A stretch of DNA of 64,000 bases from Bacteroidota bacterium (GTDB lineage Bacteria; Bacteroidota; Ignavibacteria; Palsa-1295), in assembly GCA_018266755.1 (NCBI GenBank), contig JAFDZW010000005.1:620001-684000 (forward strand). The letters are read 5' to 3'. The first letter of the stretch is position 1; every line of letters begins with the position of its first letter. This document shows, piece after piece, positions 44,465-54,106 of this stretch. The notes beneath the pieces are model-generated. The model made no database searches and was not told where the DNA came from. It worked only from the letters and a program-made list of their open reading frames with translations. Both the position numbers and the translations under genes were made by a program.

Positions 44465-46462
44465 ATGATCGCAGTCGAACATCTTTCCGTCCAATTCGGA
44501 GGCAAATTCCTTTTCCGTGACGCGTCGTTCACCCTGAGCGGCCGCGACCGTGCGGGTATTGTCGGCGCCAACGGCGCGGGCAAGTCCACCCTTCTGAAGA
44601 TCGTCTACGGATTGCAGCAACCGGAATCCGGAGTCGTCCAGACTCCGCGCGATTTCTCGCTCGGCTATTTACCACAGGAAATCTCGTTTGACGACATTAC
44701 GCTCGAACGCACGGCAATCGCGGAAGTGATGATGGCCCGCGCCGATGTCGTCGGGTGGATGGAAGAACTCGACGTTCAGTCCAACCTGCTCGCAACGCAT
44801 CCGGACCATACGTCGGATGAGTATATGCAGATCATCGAACGCTTCGGGGAGTTGCAGCATAAGATCGAGGGTGCTAATGCTTACACACTCGAGGCCGACG
44901 CATCGCGGATCTTAAGCGGTCTTGGTTTTTCCGAAACCGACCAGCACCGTCCGATTAAGGAGTTCTCCGGTGGCTGGCAGATGCGAATCATGCTCGCGAA
45001 GTTACTGCTGCAACACCCCGACGGTCTCCTGCTTGACGAACCGACGAACCATCTCGATCTTGCGAGCTTGCTCTGGCTCGAAGAATTTCTCAAAGAATAC
45101 GACGGCATTATCGCTGTCGTGTCCCATGACCGCGATTTTCTGAATGGATTGACGACGAAAACGGTCTATGTCTCCCCGTCACGTTCGATCGAGCTCTTTA
45201 GCGGCAACTACGACTATTTCGAGAAGGCCGTTGCCGAACGTGAAGCCCAACGTGCTGCCCAGGCGGCAACGCTCGCCGCTCGCCGCTCGGAGATGGAGCG
45301 CTTCGTCGAGCGCTTCCGCTACAAAGCCAGCAAAGCAAAGCAGGCGCAATCTCGCGTGAAGATGCTCGAGCGTATGGAGCGTATCGAACTCTCCGAACAC
45401 GAGCCGTTTATTCATTTCGACTTTCCTGAGGCGCGCCCATCCGGCCGTATGGCGTTCGAGGTCAAGAACGGCGGCAAAAGCTACGGTGAGAAACATGTAT
45501 TCTCACATTGCGATCTGAGCATCGAACGCGGCGACCGCGTCGCATTTCTTGGGCGCAATGGCGAAGGAAAGACAACGCTCGGCAAGATCCTTGCCGGTGT
45601 CGAACAACTGACCGAAGGCGAACTCGCACCGACGTACAATGTGGAGTTGGGCTACTATGCCCAGCATGTCGCCGATTCGCTCGATCCGAAGGCAACAGTG
45701 TACGAGACCATAGAGACCATTGCTCGGTCTCTGTACTTCAACTCCAACTCCGATAAAAAGCTCAACTACAACGAGTCGCAAATCCGTGCGTTGCTCGGAT
45801 GCTTCCTCTTCCGTGGCGACGACGTGATCAAACCTGTACGGGTGCTTTCAGGTGGTGAGAAATCGCGTCTGGCACTTGCAAAACTGCTGCTCGTGCCATC
45901 CAACACCCTCGTGCTTGACGAACCGACGAACCACCTCGATATGCGTTCGAAGGAAGTCCTCAAGCAAGCGTTGCTGACGTTCGAAGGAACGATCGTCGTC
46001 ATCAGCCACGACCGCGATTTCCTACGCGACCTCTGCGACCGCGTCATTACCTTCGGTGGTGGCGAAGTGAAAGAATACTTCGGAGACTTTGAAGATTACA
46101 TCACCGAACTCGACCAGAAAGAACGCGATGAAGTTCTCGCAGCCAAACGCACCAAGGCTGCGGCGAAAGAACAGGCACAACAGCCCGCCGCATCGACAAA
46201 AGACCGCAAACGCGACGAAGCAGCCGAGCGCAACGATCGCAGCAAAAAGCTCAAACCCCTGAAGGACAAGCTTGCAAAGATCGAGAAGTCCATCGCGCCC
46301 CTCGAAGAAGAACAGCGCAAAATCGAAGAGCGCACGTACGAACCGGATTACTACGCAGACGCCTCCAAAGTCCAGCAAGACACCAAACGCACGGGTGAGA
46401 TCAAGATTCTGCTTGAAGCACTCTACCGAGAATGGGTTTCTATCAACGAAGAATTGCTATAA
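44465..46462 (+). CDS. ABC-F family ATPase (ribosome-associated)
   Basis: 665 residues from ATG 44465; an upstream ATG at 44408 adds 19 residues unlike the family. Two ABC domains without membrane segments. First: GANGAGKST, FSGGWQMR, LLDEPTNHLD. Second: LGRNGEGKTT, LSGGEKSRLALAKLL, LVLDEPTNHLD. A linker (RRSEMERFVERFRYKASKAKQAQSR) lies between, and a C-terminal Lys/Ala-rich coiled coil ends the protein as in Uup/YdiF/YheS. These proteins bind the ribosomal E site and relieve stalling or antibiotic stress. Confidence 0.9.
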   Translation: MIAVEHLSVQFGGKFLFRDASFTLSGRDRAGIVGANGAGKSTLLKIVYGLQQPESGVVQTPRDFSLGYLPQEISFDDITLERTAIAEVMMARADVVGWMEELDVQSNLLATHPDHTSDEYMQIIERFGELQHKIEGANAYTLEADASRILSGLGFSETDQHRPIKEFSGGWQMRIMLAKLLLQHPDGLLLDEPTNHLDLASLLWLEEFLKEYDGIIAVVSHDRDFLNGLTTKTVYVSPSRSIELFSGNYDYFEKAVAEREAQRAAQAATLAARRSEMERFVERFRYKASKAKQAQSRVKMLERMERIELSEHEPFIHFDFPEARPSGRMAFEVKNGGKSYGEKHVFSHCDLSIERGDRVAFLGRNGEGKTTLGKILAGVEQLTEGELAPTYNVELGYYAQHVADSLDPKATVYETIETIARSLYFNSNSDKKLNYNESQIRALLGCFLFRGDDVIKPVRVLSGGEKSRLALAKLLLVPSNTLVLDEPTNHLDMRSKEVLKQALLTFEGTIVVISHDRDFLRDLCDRVITFGGGEVKEYFGDFEDYITELDQKERDEVLAAKRTKAAAKEQAQQPAASTKDRKRDEAAERNDRSKKLKPLKDKLAKIEKSIAPLEEEQRKIEERTYEPDYYADASKVQQDTKRTGEIKILLEALYREWVSINEELL

Positions 46463-46468
46463 AGCGCC

Positions 46469-46945
46469 TCAATGTTTGGATCCTACAAAAGGCCTGGATA
46501 AGATCATGTTTCCAATAGGCACGTTTAGATTAGGATAGCGCAACTCACCAGAAAGTACCTCCCACGCCAGATAAGGAGGGCGGGGGGGGCTTGTGGAAGT
46601 TGGTTGCAAATTTTTTATCTGCAAAAAGCAGCCGCTAAATAGCAGTGTGTCATTGGTAGTTTCGCTCACAACGGAAACTGTAACATCCCCACCCCGGGTC
46701 GATCCCCAAACCGGTCCATGACCTGACCATGTCCCGGAAACTATAGTGTCGCTCACTCTAATTTGAACCCAACAGGCTCTGGCAACCAGTGGACTATCCG
46801 TCACCAAGTGATAGTATCCAGAAAGGCGACAAGTAGATAACGGATATTTTTGGTATTTATACGATGGAGAATCTGTTCGACTAGGAGATGTCAAACAAAG
46901 GACAACTGTTAGCATAATACCAATTATGCCTGCCCCACTACTCAT
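46469..46945 (-). CDS. exported protein, sigma-linked island
   Basis: 158 residues from ATG 46945 (or 163 from 46960). N-terminal hydrophobic segment GIIGIMLTVVLCLTS is a signal peptide; the remainder is beta-rich (TCRLSGYYHLV, TIVSGTWSGHGPVWGS). The architecture and the phrase SGxY/ISGxW recall the larger neighbour upstream, so the two may be related. It ends 6 bases from the ABC-F stop. GC is lower than that of flanking chromosome. Confidence 0.55.
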   Translation of the reverse strand: MSSGAGIIGIMLTVVLCLTSPSRTDSPSYKYQKYPLSTCRLSGYYHLVTDSPLVARACWVQIRVSDTIVSGTWSGHGPVWGSTRGGDVTVSVVSETTNDTLLFSGCFLQIKNLQPTSTSPPRPPYLAWEVLSGELRYPNLNVPIGNMILSRPFVGSKH

Positions 46946-47906
46946 GAAATTTTGTCGCAATAGGAAATTTTAGCAGGAATGTCCCTTCTGTTAAGGGGGC
47001 ACCAGATGAGTAGTGTCCAACATAACAAGAAATGTTTGTAACTTGATAGCCCACCACACCAGCATGAATGCTGTAGACAGATTTCATCAAATCATAAACT
47101 ACTCCAGAGAGAATCCAGCGACCAAGCGTTCCTCTGGAGGAAAATTCAAGTCGTACGGAATCTCCATATTGCCGACCATAAACGATTCCAGAATCACTGA
47201 ATGCATGCCTACCCTCAAGAAGATATTCATATGTCCCTCTCCACTGGTTTCCATCCCTCAAAATCGATAATCTGAGCATACCATCCCTTCGTGGTATAAT
47301 AAGATCATTAGAAGTGCCACGATACTCTATCCTGTCGAGATTTGCACTATGAACTCTGGAGAACGTAGGTTGTCTTATTGGACACAACTGCGAGTCACGT
47401 TCAAGCTTGAATGATTCAACTGTGTCTTGTTCGAAGTAGGTGAGTCTACACCGCATGCACCAAGGAGAAGAAGTTGTATCCAACAGACCCCTTACTTGCC
47501 CGAATAGCTGCCCCTCAGCTCTCTTTATATTCATATAGCTTCTCAAATCACCATCTTCGCTCGGCAATAGTCTTAACAAAAAGATAACTTCGTTTTGGCA
47601 AAGGCGTCCTGATATCGTCCCCTGATTAACATCAATCCTATCTGGATATGTCGTGAGCAGGGAGAACCACCCATAAAGGCTATCATCAACTCCGACTAGT
47701 ACCAGCCGAAGGTTAACTGATTGTCCTTCTTCATAGAGGGAAAAACTCTCAGCATGTGAACTTGTCCTCCAAACCCAATTGGCAATTACATGTCCCGTTT
47801 TCCCTTGTGCATGTGATGACAAGCTAAATATGCTCAGGAGTAGACATTGGAGCACTATAAGCGCGGAACTGAAGTATACTTGTAGCTTTATCACAGAAAG
47901 CACCAC
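46938..47906 (-). CDS. exported protein, sigma-linked island
   Basis: 322 residues from GTG 47906, with AGAGGA about 8 bases upstream. Signal peptide (LIVLQCLLLSIFSLSSHAQ). The rest is all-beta, with strands such as GWFSLLTTYPDRI, ISGRLCQNEVIFLLRL, YEYLLEGRHAFSDSGIVYG. Four cysteines in WCMRCRL and CPIRQP. No family recognised. Fourth gene downstream of the phase-variable sigma factor, same strand. Confidence 0.6.
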   Translation of the reverse strand: MVLSVIKLQVYFSSALIVLQCLLLSIFSLSSHAQGKTGHVIANWVWRTSSHAESFSLYEEGQSVNLRLVLVGVDDSLYGWFSLLTTYPDRIDVNQGTISGRLCQNEVIFLLRLLPSEDGDLRSYMNIKRAEGQLFGQVRGLLDTTSSPWCMRCRLTYFEQDTVESFKLERDSQLCPIRQPTFSRVHSANLDRIEYRGTSNDLIIPRRDGMLRLSILRDGNQWRGTYEYLLEGRHAFSDSGIVYGRQYGDSVRLEFSSRGTLGRWILSGVVYDLMKSVYSIHAGVVGYQVTNISCYVGHYSSGAPLTEGTFLLKFPIATKFHE

Positions 47907-47938
47907 TATATGTGTCCTCTAAACTTCGAACAGGAGGG

Positions 47939-49045
47939 CTAAGGACCGACGCCCCCCCAAACCGTGTGGTGGTTCAATATCTGGTCCATGTTACAACCTT
48001 GCTTCAGTAAAGGATCTCCATTATCATCTGTGCCATAAGCAAGACCACTCCATTTTTTTGTATGTATATTATAGCTAAAATAGTTTCCCCAAAGCTCAAG
48101 ATCGTTGGGGTTAGGATTCTTATCCGGGTCATTATAAATATTGAGATTGGTTGGCAACGGGGCCTTTGGGTAGAAAAGATGATTCAGGAAATATGTATCA
48201 ATTTCTGTCAAAAGAGGATTGTCACTAGAACTACCTCTGCAGCCAACAACCCCGTCACCATAACTCGGCGTACTACCACAGAAGTGTAAGAGTTCGTGAC
48301 TGAGGGTCATCTCAAGAACTTGATCACTCAGGCTTCCAGGTCCCGAAAAAGCACCAGCGTTGATTGTCATCGTATGCTCCAATCCATCAGAAATCGCCAG
48401 CGTCCTCAGACCAAGAGCGCCTGGTGGGAGAGTCGACACACAAGAAATCTCCTGAACGAAACTCGATGCATCATCCTGCATTGCTTGTAGAGCATTTATT
48501 ATACAATCAAGATCTGGTATGCATCCTCTCAGCGGACCGAGTATCTTCATTGCATCGTCAGCCAAATGGTCTATTGCCTTATTGAGTGCTGCCCTAATCC
48601 GGTTTTTTAAGGATTCATCACATCCTGTTCCAATTGATACATCTGATGAACGTTTTTTTTGATTCGCTGGCGTTCTGTCAACATAATGATTTTTCGATGT
48701 AGGGTCGTTATTTAGATTGTAATCATTTGAATGATTTGTTGGATCGTAATTCGGATCACCCTCATGTGGGGAGTGGTATAGCAATGGGATTCCGGAAGAA
48801 ACGTCATCACCGTGCGATGGCGTCCAATCGTTCATGGGGTTCGTACCACCTGTACCACCCGGCAATTGCGGGTTGTAAATTGGTGTAAGATTCGTCGGTC
48901 CAGTGTGAAACCCAATTGGTACTGGGCGGACATCGGCAGTAGGGATATCTCCCCATATATCCGGCACACCTGTGTTAAGCAACCGTAGTTTGGCCAACTC
49001 ATCCCAATTAGCGAGTAGATCTCCATGTCCATCACCTGGTGGCAT
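47939..49045 (-). CDS. putative HExxH metallopeptidase-like protein
   Basis: 368 residues with no signal peptide. The first 150 residues are Gly/Pro/Asn/Asp-rich and low complexity. A central helical region with paired cysteines (RGCIPDLDCIINALQ) is followed by EMTLSHELLHFCG near residue 250, a HExxH zinc motif in a helix. TEIDTYFLNHLF could supply a third ligand. The C-terminus has Asn/Asp-rich NDPDKNPNPNDLE. It may be a toxin-like or processing protease; the catalytic assignment rests on the motif alone. Low GC. Confidence 0.55.
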   Translation of the reverse strand: MPPGDGHGDLLANWDELAKLRLLNTGVPDIWGDIPTADVRPVPIGFHTGPTNLTPIYNPQLPGGTGGTNPMNDWTPSHGDDVSSGIPLLYHSPHEGDPNYDPTNHSNDYNLNNDPTSKNHYVDRTPANQKKRSSDVSIGTGCDESLKNRIRAALNKAIDHLADDAMKILGPLRGCIPDLDCIINALQAMQDDASSFVQEISCVSTLPPGALGLRTLAISDGLEHTMTINAGAFSGPGSLSDQVLEMTLSHELLHFCGSTPSYGDGVVGCRGSSSDNPLLTEIDTYFLNHLFYPKAPLPTNLNIYNDPDKNPNPNDLELWGNYFSYNIHTKKWSGLAYGTDDNGDPLLKQGCNMDQILNHHTVWGGVGP

Positions 49046-49059
49046 AACAGTATTATTTA

Positions 49060-49659
49060 TTAATGTACTATAACCAACTCCATCTCGAACATCGAATACA
49101 GCCCTGTATCATTGTTCCTCGCAACAAGACCCATTGATACGCGCCCAAAAAAGTCGTGTGTTGTTATGTTGAGCATTTGTACTGCTGTAAATGTGCCCGG
49201 AAATGATGCAATTGGGATAGAGCCCGATGCAGAATCTAAAAAATCACCAGCAACGCCCGCATTATCTCGAATAGCCAACTGCAGATCACTATAAGGAGAT
49301 GCGCCAAAGTCGATCTCAAGCCCATTTAACCATTGCTTTCCTCCGCGAATGTAGGCGACCTTTCTCATCGGTGGTGCTAAGGTAGCGCTATTATTCACCA
49401 TTTTGTGGCTAAACATCCACTGTTGGGCATTATTCACCGTTAAAACATCATCAGTATGGAGTGATAAGCACAAGGCGTTACCTGTGTATGCAAACGGTGA
49501 GTTCGTCCATGAACTTTGAAGGAAGGAAGTGCTGCGTTTAAATACACCTGAGACCGCCGTCAGTTGCGTATTAGCCACAAGATCCCGGATGTCCCACGGC
49601 GTCCGTACCGCTAAGTCGTTCCAACTACTAATAACTTTTGAATCGTTACAATTGCACAT
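49060..49659 (-). CDS. unknown protein, first gene after sigma factor
   Basis: 199 residues, no signal peptide, starts MCNCNDSKVISSWNDLAVR. Beta-rich with an LEIDFGASPYSDLQLAIRD segment. The N-terminal ISSWNDLAV resembles LLANWDELAK near the start of the downstream protease-like protein, hinting at a shared recognition segment. It lies 62 bases below the end of the sigma gene. No family recognised. Confidence 0.55.
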   Translation of the reverse strand: MCNCNDSKVISSWNDLAVRTPWDIRDLVANTQLTAVSGVFKRSTSFLQSSWTNSPFAYTGNALCLSLHTDDVLTVNNAQQWMFSHKMVNNSATLAPPMRKVAYIRGGKQWLNGLEIDFGASPYSDLQLAIRDNAGVAGDFLDSASGSIPIASFPGTFTAVQMLNITTHDFFGRVSMGLVARNNDTGLYSMFEMELVIVH

Positions 49660-49721
49660 AGTATGTCTTGAGTTAGGTTATGAAGCCATTTAAGAGTGCA
49701 TTTGTTTGGACAAAAAGATAC

Positions 49722-50214
<493 letters not shown>

Positions 50215-50253
50215 GATAGGTCAATGATGAACCATTATTTCTAAACCTTTGCA

Positions 50254-50283
50254 CAAATATAACAAATAAAATGGGTTATCAAA
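50254..50283 (-). promoter_or_regulatory. Bacteroidota-type promoter for the sigma factor
   Basis: Minus strand TTTG (50280-50283), 18 bases, TATATTTG (50254-50261): a close match to the -33 TTTG / -7 TAnnTTTG consensus, 40 bases before the sigma start codon. It suggests transcription by the housekeeping sigma factor. Confidence 0.55.
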
Positions 50284-50303
50284 AAATTCTTAATAGCGCA
50301 ATA

Positions 50304-50332
50304 AAAAGACTGCATTTGAAATACGGTCTTTT
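50304..50332. terminator. weak AT-rich hairpin, possible terminator
   Basis: AAAAGAC and GTCTTTT pair around a 15-base loop, with T-runs on both sides. It lies between the permease stop and the sigma promoter and may separate the two transcripts. The rest of 50333-50449 shows nothing. Confidence 0.3.
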
Positions 50333-50449
50333 AATATGACACGATCAAAACGTTGGACAGCAAGAAAGATATTGACTAGTTTTAGATCTGTGTCATCCCG
50401 TCTATGGATACCAGGGCATGGAGTTAGATACTCGTGATCACGGTCACGC

Positions 50450-51394
50450 TTACGGCATTTCGCTCGACGGCCCGAATACAACGCCAGCGAGCATGGCAGC
50501 GATAATCAGTCCGCAGCCGCCGAACTCGACTGCGCTCATGTGTTCCCCGACGATTACAAAGCCGATGAGGGCCGTAACCACGGGTTCGAGTGTATAGATG
50601 AGTGTCGCCGACGTCGGCGTAATCTCTTTCTGATAATACGACTGCACGAACGTCGACACTGCCGTTGCAAGAATTGCTGTGTACAAGATCGCGAAGGTTG
50701 CGTTGCTGGTAAAGGCGATGTGTGGTGTCTCGACGAGGGGCATAACAACGAGCAGCAAGACCAATCCAACGGATAATTGGATTGTCCCGATCATGACGGC
50801 GGCATCGCTTTCCGATTTCGCTACCGCTGCCGCAAGCGGCGACGTCTTATCAAGCCAGAGAATATAGAGTCCGAACGAAACGGCGCACAGCGCGGAGAAG
50901 ATATCCCCGATGACTACTTTCTCGACAGGGAACGGATGCGTGAGCAATACGATGCCGGTTGCGGCAGCAAGGACTGTAATGATCTTGCGCGCAGTAAGCA
51001 TCTCGTGACCAATAATGCGCGAAAATATGGGAGTCCACAGAACGGTCGTCGCTGTGAGAAATGCCGACTTCGAGGTCGTGGTCGTGAGCAACCCCATAAA
51101 CTGAAAGATATACCCGACAGCCAATGTAACGCCGAGCACTGTGCCGTTCGCACGGAACCGCCGTTCGTCGGCATTCTTCGGAGCGAAGAGGATTCGTATC
51201 GCTGTGCGTGCGGCAGGAAAAAAGATCAGAAAGAGACCGAGCGCGATCACGAAACGAGTAATCGCGAATAGTACGGGCGACACGTCGGGCAGCGCGTTCT
51301 GTACGATGATGAACGTCGTCCCCCACATGCATGTCAAGAGCGTCAACGCAATGACAGCACGGCGAGACTTTGGATGTGCGAGGTGGTCTCTCAT
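50450..51394 (-). CDS. EamA/DMT-family membrane transporter
   Basis: 314 residues from ATG 51394 (MRDHLAHPKSRR); an ATG at 51427 is possible. Ten transmembrane helices in two EamA repeats: TCMWGTTFIIVQNALPDVSPVLFAITRFVIA in the first and the ALCAVSFGLYILWLDKTSP and LIYTLEPVVTALIGFVIVGE stretch in the second. Drug/metabolite exporter superfamily; substrate unknown. Divergent from panC. Confidence 0.85.
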   Translation of the reverse strand: MRDHLAHPKSRRAVIALTLLTCMWGTTFIIVQNALPDVSPVLFAITRFVIALGLFLIFFPAARTAIRILFAPKNADERRFRANGTVLGVTLAVGYIFQFMGLLTTTTSKSAFLTATTVLWTPIFSRIIGHEMLTARKIITVLAAATGIVLLTHPFPVEKVVIGDIFSALCAVSFGLYILWLDKTSPLAAAVAKSESDAAVMIGTIQLSVGLVLLLVVMPLVETPHIAFTSNATFAILYTAILATAVSTFVQSYYQKEITPTSATLIYTLEPVVTALIGFVIVGEHMSAVEFGGCGLIIAAMLAGVVFGPSSEMP

Positions 51395-51470
51395 TAGAAT
51401 CGAGCCGTGTAAACAACACTGATGCATATCGTGTTACACTTCATCAAGGAATCATCCTTCAGCATTCAAC

Positions 51471-52322
51471 GTGAAACAAATCACATCCGCAGCCGAACTT
51501 CGTCGTGAACTTGCCGCCATTCGCGAGCGAGGTGTTACCATTGGTTTTGTGCCGACCATGGGTGCGCTGCACGAGGGGCATCTTTCACTCGTGCGCCGCT
51601 CGCTCGTCGAAACATCGTGTACCGTTGTGAGCATTTTCGTCAACCCGACACAGTTCGGACCGAACGAAGACTTCTCGAAGTATCCGCGTACACTTGAAAC
51701 CGATCTCGATATGCTCGCCGAGGTTGGTGCCGATTTCATCTTTACACCAACAGTTGATGATATCTATCCCGCAGGCGCCTCCACCGGGATCGATGTAGGG
51801 GGATTGGCAACAATCTTCGAAGGAGAGATCCGCCCGGGACATTATTCGGGTGTCTGTACGGTCGTCGCTTCCCTCTTTCACATTGTCGAACCGGATATAG
51901 CATACTTCGGTCAGAAAGACCTGCAGCAAGTTGCTGTGATCAAGAAGATGGTCCGAGACCTTCATATCCCGGTCGAGATCATTGTCGCAGATACGGTTCG
52001 CGAAGAAGACGGGCTGGCGATGAGCTCGCGTAATCGGTACCTTTCGGCCGAACAACGTGCGGAATCGCTCGTGCTCTACCGAACGCTGAAGGCGGTTGAA
52101 GTCGCCGTCGCGGAGGGGCTTTCGCCGAACGACGCCGTGCTCGAGGGAAAGCGGTTTTTTAACGAGCATGCGACCGAGGCCACACTCGACTACCTGGCAC
52201 TCGTTGATCCAGAAACATTTGCAACGGAGAACTCGTTTAAACAAGCTACGAAGGTTAGCGCGATTATCGCAGCTAGGATCGGAACGACTCGACTGATCGA
52301 TAATATTCCGATAACCTTCTAA
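51471..52322 (+). CDS. panC: pantothenate synthetase
   Basis: 283 residues from a GTG start. Joins pantoate and beta-alanine using ATP (EC 6.3.2.1), the last step of vitamin B5 synthesis. FVPTMGALHEGHLSLV contains the HIGH-like motif; FVNPTQFGPNEDFSKYPRT, YFGQKDLQQ and MSSRNRYLS (KMSKS-like) are all present. It is followed 41 bases later by panD, which supplies beta-alanine, so the pair forms one pathway operon. Confidence 0.97.
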   Translation: MKQITSAAELRRELAAIRERGVTIGFVPTMGALHEGHLSLVRRSLVETSCTVVSIFVNPTQFGPNEDFSKYPRTLETDLDMLAEVGADFIFTPTVDDIYPAGASTGIDVGGLATIFEGEIRPGHYSGVCTVVASLFHIVEPDIAYFGQKDLQQVAVIKKMVRDLHIPVEIIVADTVREEDGLAMSSRNRYLSAEQRAESLVLYRTLKAVEVAVAEGLSPNDAVLEGKRFFNEHATEATLDYLALVDPETFATENSFKQATKVSAIIAARIGTTRLIDNIPITF

Positions 52323-52363
52323 TACTCAGCGACTTATAATCATCCTTTGAAGCTGAGCTTGCA

Positions 52364-52753
52364 ATGAAAAGAACCCTGTTCAAATCGAAGGTTCATCGCG
52401 CGACTGTCACCGAAGCAGACCTCTATTATGAGGGTTCTCTGACGCTCGACACCGACCTCATGAAAGCGGCCGATCTTCTGCCGTACGAGCAGGTCGCGAT
52501 CGTCAATAACAACAATGGCGAGCGCTTCGAGACATATCTGATCGAAGGACCTGCCGGTTCGGGTGTATGCTGCGTCAACGGCGCTGCTGCACGCAAGGCT
52601 GCTGTCGGTGATGAAATCATCATCATCAGCTACGGTATTTTCGAGGACTCCGACGAACTGCGCAATCACCAGCCGACCGTCGTGCTCGTGGACAAGCGTA
52701 ATAAGGTCAAAGACATTTCCCACACAGTCGAAGCGTTTCATCTCGTAAACTAA
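52364..52753 (+). CDS. panD: aspartate 1-decarboxylase precursor
   Basis: 129 residues. Makes beta-alanine for PanC. The self-cleavage site is YEGS, Gly24-Ser25, where Ser25 becomes the catalytic pyruvoyl group. KSKVHRATVTEADL, NNNNGERFETYLIEG and NGAAARKAAVGDEIIIISY are family signatures (Tyr58-type region). Usual length. Confidence 0.96.
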   Translation: MKRTLFKSKVHRATVTEADLYYEGSLTLDTDLMKAADLLPYEQVAIVNNNNGERFETYLIEGPAGSGVCCVNGAAARKAAVGDEIIIISYGIFEDSDELRNHQPTVVLVDKRNKVKDISHTVEAFHLVN

Positions 52754-52762
52754 CGCACCACA

Positions 52763-53542
52763 TTGGCGACCGCTACAGGGCCACTCGTTACCGTCATTCT
52801 CGCTGCCGGCCAAGGCAAGAGAATGCAAGACCCCACAAAACCGAAAGTATTATACGAACTCGCCGGGACACCGCTCGTCGGGCACGTCCTTGCGCAAGCT
52901 CGCGGCGTCGCAAGCTCTCGCACAATCGTCATCGTCGGCTATGGCCGCGAGAAGGTTATGGAGTACGTCCGAAGCGTCGAGCCCACAGCGGAGTTCGCCG
53001 TGCAGCAGCAGCAGCTCGGGACCGGGCATGCATTGCAGCAGACCACACCGCTATTGCAAGGCTTTGACGGCACGATTCTGATTCTCTATGGTGACGTGCC
53101 TCTGCTGAGCCATGAAACGATCGAACGCTTGCTCGAAACGCATCGAACCTCAGCCGCCCGAGCCACGATATTGTCAGCGATCTTTGAAGACCCAACTGGC
53201 TACGGACGCATTGTCCGTACCGCTGATGGCAAACACTTACATGCTATCGTCGAAGAACGCGATGCGTCGCCCGAGATTAAAGCGATCAAGGAAATGAATT
53301 CCGGCATTTATGTCTTCGATGCAACGACGCTCTTCTCATTCCTGCACAGGCTCGAGTCGAATAACAATCAGGCCGAGTATTACTTGACGGATGTGTTCGG
53401 GATGATTGTCAAGACCTACGGAGATAGCTCGGTGGCGCTCTGCGTGACCGAACATCCCACGGAAGTCAGCGGCGTCAACACCAAAGACCAGCTTACCGCA
53501 CTCGAGTCGTATTATCTCTCGGTGAACGCCTCTGCGAGGTGA
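52763..53542 (+). CDS. GlmU-type nucleotidyltransferase, single domain
   Basis: 259 residues, TTG start. The GlmU N-terminal fold is complete: LAAGQGKRMQDPTKPKVLYELAGTPL, QQQLGTGHALQQ, LYGDVPLL, GYGRIV, IVEERDAS, EMNSGIYVFD, YYLTDV. It should make UDP-GlcNAc from UTP and GlcNAc-1-phosphate. The left-handed beta-helix acetyltransferase domain of full GlmU (about 450 residues) is absent: the protein ends directly after the transferase domain. Another acetyltransferase must act, or this is a related sugar-nucleotide enzyme. Confidence 0.8.
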   Translation: MATATGPLVTVILAAGQGKRMQDPTKPKVLYELAGTPLVGHVLAQARGVASSRTIVIVGYGREKVMEYVRSVEPTAEFAVQQQQLGTGHALQQTTPLLQGFDGTILILYGDVPLLSHETIERLLETHRTSAARATILSAIFEDPTGYGRIVRTADGKHLHAIVEERDASPEIKAIKEMNSGIYVFDATTLFSFLHRLESNNNQAEYYLTDVFGMIVKTYGDSSVALCVTEHPTEVSGVNTKDQLTALESYYLSVNASAR

Positions 53543-53598
53543 ACTTCTTTTCTGGCCGGACGTTTGAACGTATGGTAAGACATTCAAGGCATACAGCT

Positions 53599-54087
53599 AT
53601 GAAGGCGATCATTCTTGCGGTATTCGTTGTGCTCGTTGCGCAGACGGCCTCCGCACAATTCCGTCCTGGCAGCGGCCTTTCCGGCGACAAGCCTGCGAGT
53701 ACGTTGGAAGCGATGTCTGGGCATGGCGATGATTTCTTCTCGCGACTGCTCGACCCCAGTCGTTTCTCAATGCACCAATCGTATACGTTCTCGTATATGA
53801 GCGGTGGCGGTGGATCTGTCGGCCTGGGGATGTATACCAACTCGCTGGCCTTCAAAGCGTCGGACGACCTCATGGTCTCTGCCGACGTTTCGGCAGTGTA
53901 TTCGCCCTTCAGCTCGTTCGGCAGTGCATTTCAGAAAAGCCTCAACGGCATCTATCTGTCGAATGCACGTTTAGACTGGAAGATGGGTGATAATACGTTT
54001 CTGCGGGTAGAGTATGTCGGGGCGCCGTACGCATCGAGTGCGTATTACGACCCGTTCTATGCCAGCCCGTTCCAGCGTCTGCGCTAA
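53599..54087 (+). CDS. small exported protein
   Basis: 162 residues from ATG 53599; frame opens earlier at GTG 53539, but the signal peptide MKAIILAVFVVLVAQTASA begins here. The mature part is Ser/Gly/Phe-rich (FSYMSGGGGSVGLGMYTNSL) with beta-strand pattern, perhaps a periplasmic or outer-membrane barrel piece. No family recognised. Confidence 0.65.
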   Translation: MKAIILAVFVVLVAQTASAQFRPGSGLSGDKPASTLEAMSGHGDDFFSRLLDPSRFSMHQSYTFSYMSGGGGSVGLGMYTNSLAFKASDDLMVSADVSAVYSPFSSFGSAFQKSLNGIYLSNARLDWKMGDNTFLRVEYVGAPYASSAYYDPFYASPFQRLR

Positions 54088-54106
54088 TTACTACTATTAT
54101 CGATTG

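Noticed and set aside
50290-50481. 63-residue minus frame after the permease
   Set aside because: No ribosome site, overlaps the permease end, Arg/Asp-rich; crosses a probable hairpin.
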